From Pseudomonadota bacterium (GTDB lineage: Bacteria; Pseudomonadota; Gammaproteobacteria; Burkholderiales; Burkholderiaceae_B): a stretch of DNA of 64,000 nt. This document shows, piece after piece, positions 7,749 through 15,436 of the stretch (position 1 is the stretch's first letter; each line of letters opens with the position of its first letter). The stretch spans positions 1 to 64,000 of the forward strand of contig JAFAEO010000080.1 of the NCBI GenBank assembly GCA_023423975.1. Direction: 5' to 3'. Position numbers and translations under genes: made by a program. The notes beneath the pieces were generated by a model. That model was not told where the DNA came from, ran no database searches, and saw only the letters and a list, made by a program, of their open reading frames with translations.

Positions 7749-9677
7749 ATGGGAAAAATCATTGGTATTGACTTGGGTACCACCAACAGCTGTGTAGCAG
7801 TATTGGATGGCGATAAGGTCAAAATTCTGGAAAACGCAGAAGGCACACGCACGACCCCATCCATTATTGCCTACATGGAAGACGGTGAAACGCTGGTTGG
7901 CGCCCCTGCCAAACGTCAGGCAGTGACCAATCCGACAAATACACTTTACGCAGTCAAGCGTCTGATCGGCCGCAAATTCGAAGAAAAAGCCGTGCAAAAA
8001 GACATTGACCTGATGCCTTACACGATTGTCAAGGCTGACAACGGTGACGCATGGGTTGAAGCGCGCGGCAAGAAAATGGCGCCTCCACAGGTGTCCGCTG
8101 AAGTGCTGCGCAAAATGAAAAAGACCGCCGAAGACTATCTGGGCGAAGAAGTGACTGAAGCCGTTATCACGGTGCCAGCCTACTTCAACGACAGCCAGCG
8201 CCAGGCAACCAAAGATGCAGGCCGCATTGCCGGTCTGGAAGTCAAACGGATCATCAACGAGCCAACTGCGGCTGCGCTGGCTTTTGGCCTGGACAAGACC
8301 GAAAAAGGCGACCGCAAGATTGCGGTGTATGACCTGGGTGGCGGTACCTTTGACGTATCCATTATCGAAATTGCCGACGTTGATGGCGAGAAACAGTTCG
8401 AAGTGCTGTCTACCAATGGTGACACCTTCCTGGGCGGTGAAGACTTTGACCAGCGTATTATCGACTACATCATTGCCGAGTTTAAAAAGGAACAGGGCGT
8501 TGATCTGAGCAAAGATGTGCTGGCGCTGCAACGCCTGAAAGAAGCGGCTGAAAAGGCCAAAATCGAGCTGTCTTCCGCGACGCAGACTGAAGTTAACCTG
8601 CCTTACATCACGGCTGATGCATCTGGTCCGAAACACCTGACCCTGAAGATTACCCGCGCCAAACTGGAAGCGCTGGTTGAGGATCTGATTGAACGCACCA
8701 TTGCGCCTTGCCGTACAGCGGTCACTGACGCTGGTGTCAAAGTGTCAGATATCGATGACGTGATCCTGGTCGGTGGTATGACCCGCATGCCAAAAGTGCA
8801 GGAAAAAGTCAAAGAGTTCTTCGGCAAGGACCCACGTAAAGACGTGAACCCTGACGAAGCCGTGGCCGCTGGTGCTGCTATTCAGGGCTCGGTGCTGTCG
8901 GGTGATCGTAAAGACGTGCTGCTGCTGGACGTGACACCATTGTCCCTGGGTATTGAAACCCTGGGTGGCGTCATGACCAAAATGATCCAGAAAAACACCA
9001 CGATCCCAACGCGCTTTACGCAGACATTCTCTACAGCAGAGGATAATCAGCCTGCCGTGACCATCAAGGTGTTCCAGGGTGAGCGTGAAGTGGCTGCCGG
9101 TAACAAGGGGCTGGGCGAGTTCAATCTGGAAGGTATTCCACCCGCTGCACGCGGTCTGCCGCAAATTGAGGTGACGTTTGACATCGATGCCAACGGTATT
9201 TTGCACGTTTCAGCAAAAGACAAAGGCACCGGCAAGGAAAACAAAATCACGATCAAGGCAAACTCCGGTCTGACCGAAGACGAGATTCAACGCATGGTCA
9301 AGGACGCAGAAGCACACGCTGACGAAGATCATCGTGTCGCCGAGCTGGCCCAGACCCGCAATCAGGCCGATGCGCTGGTTCACTCAACCCGCAAGTCGCT
9401 GACTGAATATGGCGATAAGCTGGAAGCGGCCGACAAGGACGCGATCGAAGCGGCACTCAAAGAGCTCGAAGAAGTGCTCAAAGAGGGCGATAAGGCTGCG
9501 ATCGATGCCAAGGTTGAAGTGCTGACAACCGCATCCCAGAAACTGGGCGAGAAAATGTATGCGGACATGCAGGCCCAGGCGCAAGCCCAGGGTGAGCCTG
9601 GTGCTGAGCAGGCCCAGCCAGCAGACGACAACGTTGTTGACGCTGACTTCAAAGAAGTGAAACGCGACGACAAATAA
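7749..9677 (+). CDS. dnaK: Chaperone protein DnaK (Hsp70)
   Basis: DnaK is an ATP-dependent chaperone that binds exposed hydrophobic peptides and cycles with DnaJ and GrpE. The 642-residue length is typical. The nucleotide-binding domain starts GKIIGIDLGTTNSCV and contains the phosphate loop VYDLGGGTFDVSI and the RIINEPTAAALAFG signature. The substrate-binding domain follows (about 390-510, DVTPLSLGIETLGG). The helical lid ends in the usual acidic tail VVDADFKEVK. It is transcribed from its own heat-shock promoter and followed by a terminator-like hairpin before dnaJ. Confidence 0.98.
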   Translation: MGKIIGIDLGTTNSCVAVLDGDKVKILENAEGTRTTPSIIAYMEDGETLVGAPAKRQAVTNPTNTLYAVKRLIGRKFEEKAVQKDIDLMPYTIVKADNGDAWVEARGKKMAPPQVSAEVLRKMKKTAEDYLGEEVTEAVITVPAYFNDSQRQATKDAGRIAGLEVKRIINEPTAAALAFGLDKTEKGDRKIAVYDLGGGTFDVSIIEIADVDGEKQFEVLSTNGDTFLGGEDFDQRIIDYIIAEFKKEQGVDLSKDVLALQRLKEAAEKAKIELSSATQTEVNLPYITADASGPKHLTLKITRAKLEALVEDLIERTIAPCRTAVTDAGVKVSDIDDVILVGGMTRMPKVQEKVKEFFGKDPRKDVNPDEAVAAGAAIQGSVLSGDRKDVLLLDVTPLSLGIETLGGVMTKMIQKNTTIPTRFTQTFSTAEDNQPAVTIKVFQGEREVAAGNKGLGEFNLEGIPPAARGLPQIEVTFDIDANGILHVSAKDKGTGKENKITIKANSGLTEDEIQRMVKDAEAHADEDHRVAELAQTRNQADALVHSTRKSLTEYGDKLEAADKDAIEAALKELEEVLKEGDKAAIDAKVEVLTTASQKLGEKMYADMQAQAQAQGEPGAEQAQPADDNVVDADFKEVKRDDK

Positions 9678-9699
9678 TGCAGGTTGTCTGATTAGAAAA

Positions 9700-9742
9700 A
9701 CCCGGCCGGTCTGAAAAATGACAGGGCCGGGTATTGTTTTTT
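9700..9742 (+). terminator. Terminator or attenuator between dnaK and dnaJ
   Basis: ACCCGGCC (9700-9707) pairs perfectly with GGCCGGGT (9725-9732) and is followed by a T-rich run. Since dnaJ has no other obvious promoter, partial read-through would set a DnaK-to-DnaJ excess. Confidence 0.75.
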
Positions 9743-9775
9743 ATATATTTAAGAAGAAATCAAAGGCGTATAACG

Positions 9776-10906
9776 ATGGCAAAACGTGATTACTACGAAG
9801 CCCTGGGTCTGGCCAAAAACGCTTCGGACGAGGACATCAAGAAGGCGTATCGCAAACTCGCCATGAAGTATCACCCGGATCGCAACCCGGACAGTCACGA
9901 GGCAGAAGAAAAATTCAAGGAAGCCAAGGAAGCCTACGAAATCCTGTCTGATCCGCAGAAACGCGATGCCTATGACCGCTATGGTCATGCAGGCGTGGAT
10001 CCCAATGCAGGCATGGGCGGCGCCGGTGGTGCCGGCTTTGGCGATGTTTTTGGTGACATCTTCGGCGACATCTTTGGCGGTGGCGGTGGCGGCGGCGGAC
10101 GGCGTGGCGGTGGCCCGCAAGTATTTCGCGGCGCCGATCTGCGTTATCGGCTGGATATTACCCTTGAGCAGGCTGCCAAGGGGATGGAAACCGAGATTCG
10201 CGTACCTAGCTGGGAAAATTGTGATGTCTGTCACGGCTCCGGCGCCAAACCCGGCACCGAACCTACGACCTGCCACACCTGCCATGGCGCGGGCGCAGTG
10301 CGTATGCAGCAGGGCTTTTTCAGCGTCCAGCAAACCTGCCCGACCTGCCACGGTACTGGCAAGGAAATCAAGGATCCGTGCACGGCGTGTGACGGTGTAG
10401 GCCGCAAGCGCAAGAACAAAACCCTGCAGGTCAAAATTCCAGCCGGGATCGATGACGGGATGCGTATTCGCTCGGGTGGTAACGGTGAGCCGGGCGTCAA
10501 TGGTGGCCCTGCGGGCGACCTGTATGTCGAAATTTCGATCAAGGAACACAGTATTTTCAAACGTGATGGCGACGATCTGCACTGCGAAGTGCCGCTGCCG
10601 TTTGTGACTGCAACCCTGGGTGGCGATCTGGAAGTGCCCACATTGGGCGGCAAAGGCGAAATTACGGTTCCTGAAGGCACGCAGACCGGCAAGGTTTTCC
10701 GTTTGCGCGGCAAAGGCATCAAAGGTGTTCGGGCGTCCTATCCGGGTGACCTGTACTGCCACGTCGTTGTCGAAACTCCGATTCGGTTGAGCGACGAACA
10801 GAAGGCGCTGTTGCGGCAGTTCGAGACCTCGCTTAACGATGGAGGCGACCGCCATTCCCCAAAGAATAAATCCTGGACCGACAGAGTGAAAGATTTTTTC
10901 AGCTGA
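9776..10906 (+). CDS. dnaJ: Chaperone protein DnaJ (Hsp40)
   Basis: DnaJ delivers clients to DnaK and stimulates its ATPase. The 376-residue protein has a J domain with HPD at residues 33-35 and a Gly/Phe-rich linker (about 75-110). The zinc domain has all four CxxCxGxG-type repeats: CDVCHGSG, CHTCHGAG, CPTCHGTG and the slightly divergent CTACDGVG. The C-terminal substrate-binding domains follow. The ATG at 9776 gives MAKRDYYEALGL, the family start. An in-frame start at 9734 lies inside the preceding hairpin and is unlikely. Confidence 0.97.
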   Translation: MAKRDYYEALGLAKNASDEDIKKAYRKLAMKYHPDRNPDSHEAEEKFKEAKEAYEILSDPQKRDAYDRYGHAGVDPNAGMGGAGGAGFGDVFGDIFGDIFGGGGGGGGRRGGGPQVFRGADLRYRLDITLEQAAKGMETEIRVPSWENCDVCHGSGAKPGTEPTTCHTCHGAGAVRMQQGFFSVQQTCPTCHGTGKEIKDPCTACDGVGRKRKNKTLQVKIPAGIDDGMRIRSGGNGEPGVNGGPAGDLYVEISIKEHSIFKRDGDDLHCEVPLPFVTATLGGDLEVPTLGGKGEITVPEGTQTGKVFRLRGKGIKGVRASYPGDLYCHVVVETPIRLSDEQKALLRQFETSLNDGGDRHSPKNKSWTDRVKDFFS

Positions 10907-10945
10907 TCACTGAACATGCCTGTCCAGGCTGCGGTTCCTATTTAG

Positions 10946-10975
10946 AATGCACGTATCACTACGTGCATTTTTTTT
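10946..10975 (+). terminator. Rho-independent terminator after dnaJ
   Basis: AATGCACGT and ACGTGCATT form a perfect 9-bp stem with a six-base loop and are followed by a run of T. It closes the grpE-dnaK-dnaJ block. Confidence 0.9.
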
Positions 10976-11020
10976 GCATAAGTTTGTGTTCGCTACGTTC
11001 AATATCGGGGAGTATGTCAT

Positions 11021-11911
11021 ATGTCATCAACAAGCAGTCTTCGTTTTGCGCTTGCCGCCAATCGCCTGCACCATGCAACGCCTGATGCGGGGCTGTTTAC
11101 CTGGCTCAAGGCATCATCCGAGACGATTCGCGAACTGGATATAGAATTGCATACCGTCGGTCGGACGTATGACGCCATCCAGCGTGAAGGCTTTCTGTCT
11201 GGTTACCGGAAAAACATTCGCTATCCATACGGACGGGAAGGGGGGCTGATGAAGCTTGTGTCACGCGTCACTGTTCACGAAGCAACGCCTATAACGCTCG
11301 ATGGCGCGATTTATCTTATTGATCCGGTGGACCCCTCGTCGATTTTCCCCGAGGCGCTCGCGCTCAAGCGGCAGTGCATTACCCATGGCAAGCCTTTTAT
11401 TTCAACTGTGGCCGGCGCCATCGAATGGATGGAGGTCGAGCGTGTACTGGCAGGGCTGGAACCCCTGTCTGACTGTCTGTCGTCCGATGTGATTCGCGGG
11501 CAGACCCTGGCGCTGATTTCCCACGATGCGCTCAAAGCTGAAATGGTCGCCTATGCCTCGCAGTATTTCGAAATACTGTCGATGTTCGAGCGCCGTGTTG
11601 CCACCGGCACGACCGGCGGCCTGCTTAATGAACTGGCCTGGTCCAAGGGCTGGCCGGCTGACAAACCCTGGGTGGAGCGTTATCTGAGCGGCCCATTGGG
11701 GGGGGATGCTCAGATTGCCGATCTGGTGCTGGACAGAAAATGCCAGCGGGTGATCTTTTTTGAAGACCCGCATGTGGCCAGACAGCATGAAGCAGATATT
11801 CAGTTGCTGGAACGGGCAGTACGCGTGGCCACCCACGACGCGACCTGCGCAACCGCAAGACAAGTGGCTCGCAAATGGGCCGATGCCGTACAGCGTGCCA
11901 ACGCTGTATAA
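11021..11911 (+). CDS. Tandem methylglyoxal-synthase-like protein (degenerate + intact MGS domain)
   Basis: The C-terminal half (about residues 160-290) matches methylglyoxal synthase, which converts dihydroxyacetone phosphate to methylglyoxal and phosphate. It has ISHD (His168), ATGTTGG (194-200), SGPLGGD (Asp229) and FFEDP (Asp249), plus His256 and Asp259. These align with E. coli His19, Asp71, Asp91, His98 and Asp101. The N-terminal half appears to repeat the same fold without the active site: TVGRTYDAI (45-53) replaces TGTTG, GREGG (71-75) replaces GPLGGD, and LIDP (99-102) replaces FFEDP with the downstream His missing. E. coli MgsA is about 150 residues, so this is double length. It stands alone between the dnaJ terminator and modA. 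Enzymatic activity is plausible; the extra domain could be regulatory. Confidence 0.75.
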   Translation: MSSTSSLRFALAANRLHHATPDAGLFTWLKASSETIRELDIELHTVGRTYDAIQREGFLSGYRKNIRYPYGREGGLMKLVSRVTVHEATPITLDGAIYLIDPVDPSSIFPEALALKRQCITHGKPFISTVAGAIEWMEVERVLAGLEPLSDCLSSDVIRGQTLALISHDALKAEMVAYASQYFEILSMFERRVATGTTGGLLNELAWSKGWPADKPWVERYLSGPLGGDAQIADLVLDRKCQRVIFFEDPHVARQHEADIQLLERAVRVATHDATCATARQVARKWADAVQRANAV

Positions 11912-12223
11912 GCGGGCGCGCCCGGGCTCTTATAGACGCATACACTGAGTGCTTGCCATGGCGAGCTGTGGCAGAGCGTAAATGGGGCAGGGTAACGGGA
12001 AGGGAATCAACGGGCAGGTGATAACAATATCCGTCAGAGTCATCTGACCGGCCTCATGGTAGCAGCGAGCGATCTGCCTTTGTCTGGCGCTCTCGCTGTA
12101 CCAAAATCGGTTGCGGGCAAATTTCGATATATAATCGATTATATATCGACTCAGGCCAGCAACCACGAAACTATCAGGCGCCGGGACCGATACCTCCTCA
12201 ATGTCCATTTTGTGCAGGAAATC
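11912..12223. other. Intergenic region before modA, rich in inverted repeats
   Basis: I see no gene here. It holds a small hairpin GTCAGA-GTCA-TCTGAC (12033-12048), a wider inverted repeat CAGCGAG/CTCGCTG (12063-12069 with 12092-12098) and the ModE-type operator at 12125-12148. No T-run follows the hairpins, so they are not obvious terminators. Confidence 0.6.
12125..12148. promoter_or_regulatory. ModE-type operator upstream of modABCE
   Basis: A perfect 24-bp palindrome consists of half-sites CGATATATA and TATATATCG separated by ATCGAT. It matches the ModE box architecture (CGxTATATA, 6 bp, TATATAxCG). It lies 75 bp before the modA start, where molybdate-bound ModE would block transcription. 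The cognate regulator is the last gene of the same operon. Confidence 0.85.
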
Positions 12224-13000
12224 ATGAAACAAAAAAATATTCACATGTACCGCCAGGTGCAGGCACTGGCCGCCGGTCTTGTCTTTTCGTTCGCATCCCT
12301 TGCGGCAGGCGCCGACACGCTGACAGTGTCGGCCGCTTCCAGCCTGACCAATGTCTTTAAGGAAGTGGCAGCGGCATACAGCAAAGCCCATCCAGATACC
12401 CAAATTCAGTATAACTTTGCCGCCTCGGGAGCACTGCTGCAGCAGATCCGTCAGGGTGCGCCGGTAGATGTATTCGCTTCTGCGGATCAGAAAAGCATGG
12501 ATGATGCAGCCCAAGGCGGCCTGCTTGATGAGGCAACGCGGAAAAATTTCGTACGCAATGAAGTAGTGCTAATTGTTCCTGCTGCTTCCAATGGTGCCGT
12601 CAGAGACCTGCAGAGCCTGGAGGCGCCGGCAGTCAATAGAATCGCTGTGGGCAACGTTGCCAGTGTACCGGTCGGACGTTATACCCGCGAAGGCCTGGAA
12701 AAAAGCGGTCAGTGGGACACGCTCGCACCCAAATTCATTTTCGCCGAAAATGTACGCCAGGTGCTGGACTATGTTTCCCGTGGCGAAGTGCAGGCAGGAT
12801 TTGTTTATGCTACTGATGCCGCCGTACGCAGCGACAAGGTCAACGTGGTGCAGGCTTTGTCGATCAATACGGTAGTCAGCTATCCTGTCGCGGTCATCAA
12901 ATCTTCGGCTCACGCGGCGCAAGCCCGTTCGTTCGTACAGTTTCTTGCTTCTGAGCAGGCACAGGCAATCTTTGCCAACGCCGGCTTCAAAAAGCCCTGA
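12224..13000 (+). CDS. modA: Molybdate ABC transporter, periplasmic binding protein
   Basis: ModA captures molybdate (or tungstate) in the periplasm for the ModBC transporter. The product has a signal peptide ending near AAGA-DTLTV and the family start LTVSAASSLTNVFKEVAAAY. It also has YNFAASGALLQQIRQGAPVDVFASAD, which forms part of the oxyanion site. The 258-residue length is normal. The ATG at 12224 follows AGGAAATC; an earlier in-frame start at 12056 runs through the operator and was rejected. It is first in a modABCE operon, 9 bp before modB. Confidence 0.95.
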   Translation: MKQKNIHMYRQVQALAAGLVFSFASLAAGADTLTVSAASSLTNVFKEVAAAYSKAHPDTQIQYNFAASGALLQQIRQGAPVDVFASADQKSMDDAAQGGLLDEATRKNFVRNEVVLIVPAASNGAVRDLQSLEAPAVNRIAVGNVASVPVGRYTREGLEKSGQWDTLAPKFIFAENVRQVLDYVSRGEVQAGFVYATDAAVRSDKVNVVQALSINTVVSYPVAVIKSSAHAAQARSFVQFLASEQAQAIFANAGFKKP

Positions 13001-13009
13001 CGGCAATCA

Positions 13010-13684
13010 GTGATGGAACCGGTCTGGATCCCCTTGCTGATTTCCCTGAAGGTTGCCGGTGCTGCAATCCTGATCAATCTTGTCCTGGGTATTGGAACGG
13101 GCTGGTTGCTGGCGCGCCGCGCCTTTCCTGGCCGGGACCTGCTCGATACCATTTTGACACTGCCCATGGTATTGCCGCCAACCATTCTTGGTTACTATCT
13201 GATTGTGCTTCTGGGGCGTTATGGCTGGCTGGGGCGCTATCTGGATCAATGGTTTGGCATACAGCTGATCTTTACCTGGCAGGGCGCCGTTGTGGCTGCG
13301 GTCGTGGTCTCGTTTCCGCTGGTATTTAAGCCGGCGCGCGCCGCCTTCGAGAGCGTTGATAGCAATTATGAAGATGCTGCCCGGGTGTTGGGACTGAACG
13401 AGATGGCGCTGTTTTTGCGCGTCACCTTGCCCTTGGCCTGGCGCGGCATTCTTGCCGGTTTGCTTTTGGCGTTTGCACGTGCGTTGGGCGAGTTCGGCGC
13501 TACACTCATGATTGCCGGCAATATACCCGGGAAAACCCAGACACTTTCCATTGCTGTGTATGAAGCCGTGCAGGCCGGGGCCGATGCACAGGCCAATTTC
13601 ATTGTGGTCATCATATCAATTGTATGTATCATCATTCTATTTTCCGCAAGGTATCTGGCGCCGCGCCGTTTGGAGCAGCAATGA
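13010..13684 (+). CDS. modB: Molybdate ABC transporter permease
   Basis: ModB is the membrane channel of the molybdate importer. The 224-residue protein has about five hydrophobic segments. It carries the permease EAA-type loop (EDAARVLGLNEMALFLRVTLPLAWRGILAGLLL), which docks on ModC, and the family's GEFGATLMIAGNIPGKTQTL. The start is GTG at 13010 or the immediately following ATG at 13013. The stop overlaps the modC start (ATGA), indicating translational coupling. Confidence 0.95.
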   Translation: MMEPVWIPLLISLKVAGAAILINLVLGIGTGWLLARRAFPGRDLLDTILTLPMVLPPTILGYYLIVLLGRYGWLGRYLDQWFGIQLIFTWQGAVVAAVVVSFPLVFKPARAAFESVDSNYEDAARVLGLNEMALFLRVTLPLAWRGILAGLLLAFARALGEFGATLMIAGNIPGKTQTLSIAVYEAVQAGADAQANFIVVIISIVCIIILFSARYLAPRRLEQQ

Positions 13685-14445
13685 AAACCGCAATGAGACA
13701 GACCGCATTGGCGCCTGATAATAGCCAGCGGGGTGCAGATGCTGTTATGAATGAACCCAATACGCCGTTTCAGCTGGATGTGTCCATTCGCCGTCAACTG
13801 TCGTCTGCGCGGCATGGTTTCACGCTGGATGTCGAATTTTCTGCGCGTACCCGGCGCATTGTGATTCAGGGCCCGTCCGGTGCCGGCAAAAGCATGACAT
13901 TGCGCGCTTTGGCTGGGTTGATGGCACCGGACAGCGGTCGGATTGTGCTGAACCAGGACGTCTTGTTCGATTCTGCTGCCGGCATTGCCAAAACACCCCG
14001 GGAACGGCACATATCCTACCTTTTTCAGGACTATGCATTGTTTCCTCATTTGACGGTGCGGCAAAACGTCGCCTTCAGCCTTAGCCGCGGTTTGTTGAAC
14101 CCGGCACGCAATGCCTGGCAAGAAGAAACGGATTACTGGCTGGATAAAATGCATATGCAAGCCTATGCCGATCGCTATCCGGAACAGCTTTCCGGCGGAC
14201 AAAAGCAAAGGGTCGCGCTGGCACGGGCGCTGGCCAGCCGTCCGCGCCTGCTGTTGCTTGACGAGCCTTTTGCCGCACTGGACACCAACTTGCGGCAGCA
14301 CTTGCGTCAGGAGATCAGCCAGTTGCAATCACAATTGCAATTGCCTTTGATTTTGGTCACACATGATCCTGTTGATGTGGCTGTTTTTGGAGATCTGCTG
14401 CTGCATGTTCATAACGGCAGTATTCGTGAGCGGGGGACAGCATGA
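13681..14445 (+). CDS. modC: Molybdate ABC transporter ATP-binding protein (short form without Mop domain)
   Basis: ModC powers molybdate import. Walker A GPSGAGKS, the Q-loop FQDYALFPHLT, the signature LSGGQKQRVALARAL and Walker B LLLLDEPFAALD are all present. At 254 residues it lacks the C-terminal Mop/TOBE domain found in the longer, roughly 350-residue ModC of E. coli. Molybdate sensing is carried instead by the downstream ModE. The ATG at 13681 overlaps the modB stop. A second in-frame ATG at 13747 is possible, because residues 1-22 are not conserved-looking. Confidence 0.92.
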   Translation: MKTAMRQTALAPDNSQRGADAVMNEPNTPFQLDVSIRRQLSSARHGFTLDVEFSARTRRIVIQGPSGAGKSMTLRALAGLMAPDSGRIVLNQDVLFDSAAGIAKTPRERHISYLFQDYALFPHLTVRQNVAFSLSRGLLNPARNAWQEETDYWLDKMHMQAYADRYPEQLSGGQKQRVALARALASRPRLLLLDEPFAALDTNLRQHLRQEISQLQSQLQLPLILVTHDPVDVAVFGDLLLHVHNGSIRERGTA

Positions 14446-15299
14446 TCCGGCGGCGAGCCCCTGCCGGCGTCCCTGAGTCTGCAACCCACTCTTCGGCGAG
14501 CACAGACCCGGTCGCTGAAAGCTCACGGCCACGACTGAATGTGCGTACGGCAATTGGCTTTGGTCTTGAACAGCACGACCTTGCCGATGAACGCGATCTG
14601 CAATTGCTGGGCCACGTCAAGCAGCTGGGTTCCATTACTGCTGCGGCCAAAGCTGCCGGAGTCACTTATAAAACGGCCTGGGACAGGCTGCGCAATCTGC
14701 AGACGCGCCTTGGTCAGGCCGTTGTCATTGCCGCCAAGGGCGGGCGCGGCGGCGGAAGAACACTGCTTAGTGAAAAGGGGCAGGCGCTGCTGCAGTATTA
14801 TGAACAACTGCGCAGACAACAGGACCACGCCGTTGAGCCTGATGTTGAACTGGATGCTGTCGGTGACGTGGCGATGCGCCCTTTGCCCCTGCGAAAAACC
14901 AGTGCGCGCAATCACTTGCAGGGTGTGGTTGCGGCCATTGAGCGCGATGGCATGCGCGACACAATCAGCGTCAGGCTGCACGACTCGCTGCACGTGAACG
15001 TGAATATAACGCATGCCAGTACGCAGGCGCTGGGTTTGAAAAAGGGCGTGGCCGTCTATCTGCTCATCAAAGCGCCGGCAATCCGGTTTGCCCGGCAGCA
15101 CTACGTACAGGAGAATGTATTTTGCGGGCTTATCCGCAGTACCCGGCGCATGCACAATCAACAGGAGCTCGAGGTGCAGATTGCGCCCGACGTTCACCTG
15201 ATTACCGTTGCCGGGCAGGACCAGGCATCCCCCTTGCGCAAGGGTGATCAGGTCTGGATTTATATCGATCCCGATACGGTGATTCTGGGCGTTGATTGA
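14442..15299 (+). CDS. modE: Molybdate-responsive transcriptional regulator ModE
   Basis: ModE binds DNA when loaded with molybdate and represses mod genes. The 285-residue protein begins with a non-conserved tail of about 40 residues. The LysR-like winged helix follows (LLGHVKQLGSITAAAKAAG, then VTYKTAWDRLRNLQ and GGRGGGRTLLSEKG). Two TOBE/Mop repeats come after it (about 165-220 and 222-285), each ending in a YLLIKAPAI- or WIYIDPDTVILGV-like strand. The start overlaps the modC stop (ATGA). In E. coli modE is divergent from modABC; here it is the fourth gene of the operon, so it should autoregulate through the palindrome at 12125. Confidence 0.92.
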   Translation: MIRRRAPAGVPESATHSSASTDPVAESSRPRLNVRTAIGFGLEQHDLADERDLQLLGHVKQLGSITAAAKAAGVTYKTAWDRLRNLQTRLGQAVVIAAKGGRGGGRTLLSEKGQALLQYYEQLRRQQDHAVEPDVELDAVGDVAMRPLPLRKTSARNHLQGVVAAIERDGMRDTISVRLHDSLHVNVNITHASTQALGLKKGVAVYLLIKAPAIRFARQHYVQENVFCGLIRSTRRMHNQQELEVQIAPDVHLITVAGQDQASPLRKGDQVWIYIDPDTVILGVD

Positions 15300-15323
15300 A
15301 AAGGGCGCGCACGGCGCCGGTAT

Positions 15324-15348
15324 GTTTGTTCGCCCGCAAAGAACAAAC
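15324..15348. terminator. Hairpin between convergent modE and VWA gene
   Basis: GTTTGTTC and GAACAAAC form a perfect 8-bp stem with an eight- to nine-base loop, 25 bp after modE. There is no T-run, so termination is only a possibility. Confidence 0.4.
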
Positions 15349-15436
15349 TGGCCAAGTGCTCGTCAGCTCAAGAACCTCAGATCGTGATCATGTCAGACAG
15401 TGAAAATATCAGGCCGCGTTGATGGTACCGAAAAAA

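Noticed and set aside
7584..8636. Long open frame (350 codons) antisense to dnaK
   Set aside because: Antisense frames over dnaK are a well-known codon-usage artefact. No ribosome site or family resemblance, and the sense gene is unmistakable.
9749..10855. 368-codon open frame antisense to dnaJ
   Set aside because: Gly/Ala-rich shadow of the dnaJ Gly/Phe and zinc regions; no gene signals.
13366..14328. 320-codon open frame antisense to modB/modC
   Set aside because: Covers two well-supported genes on the other strand and lacks a plausible start context.
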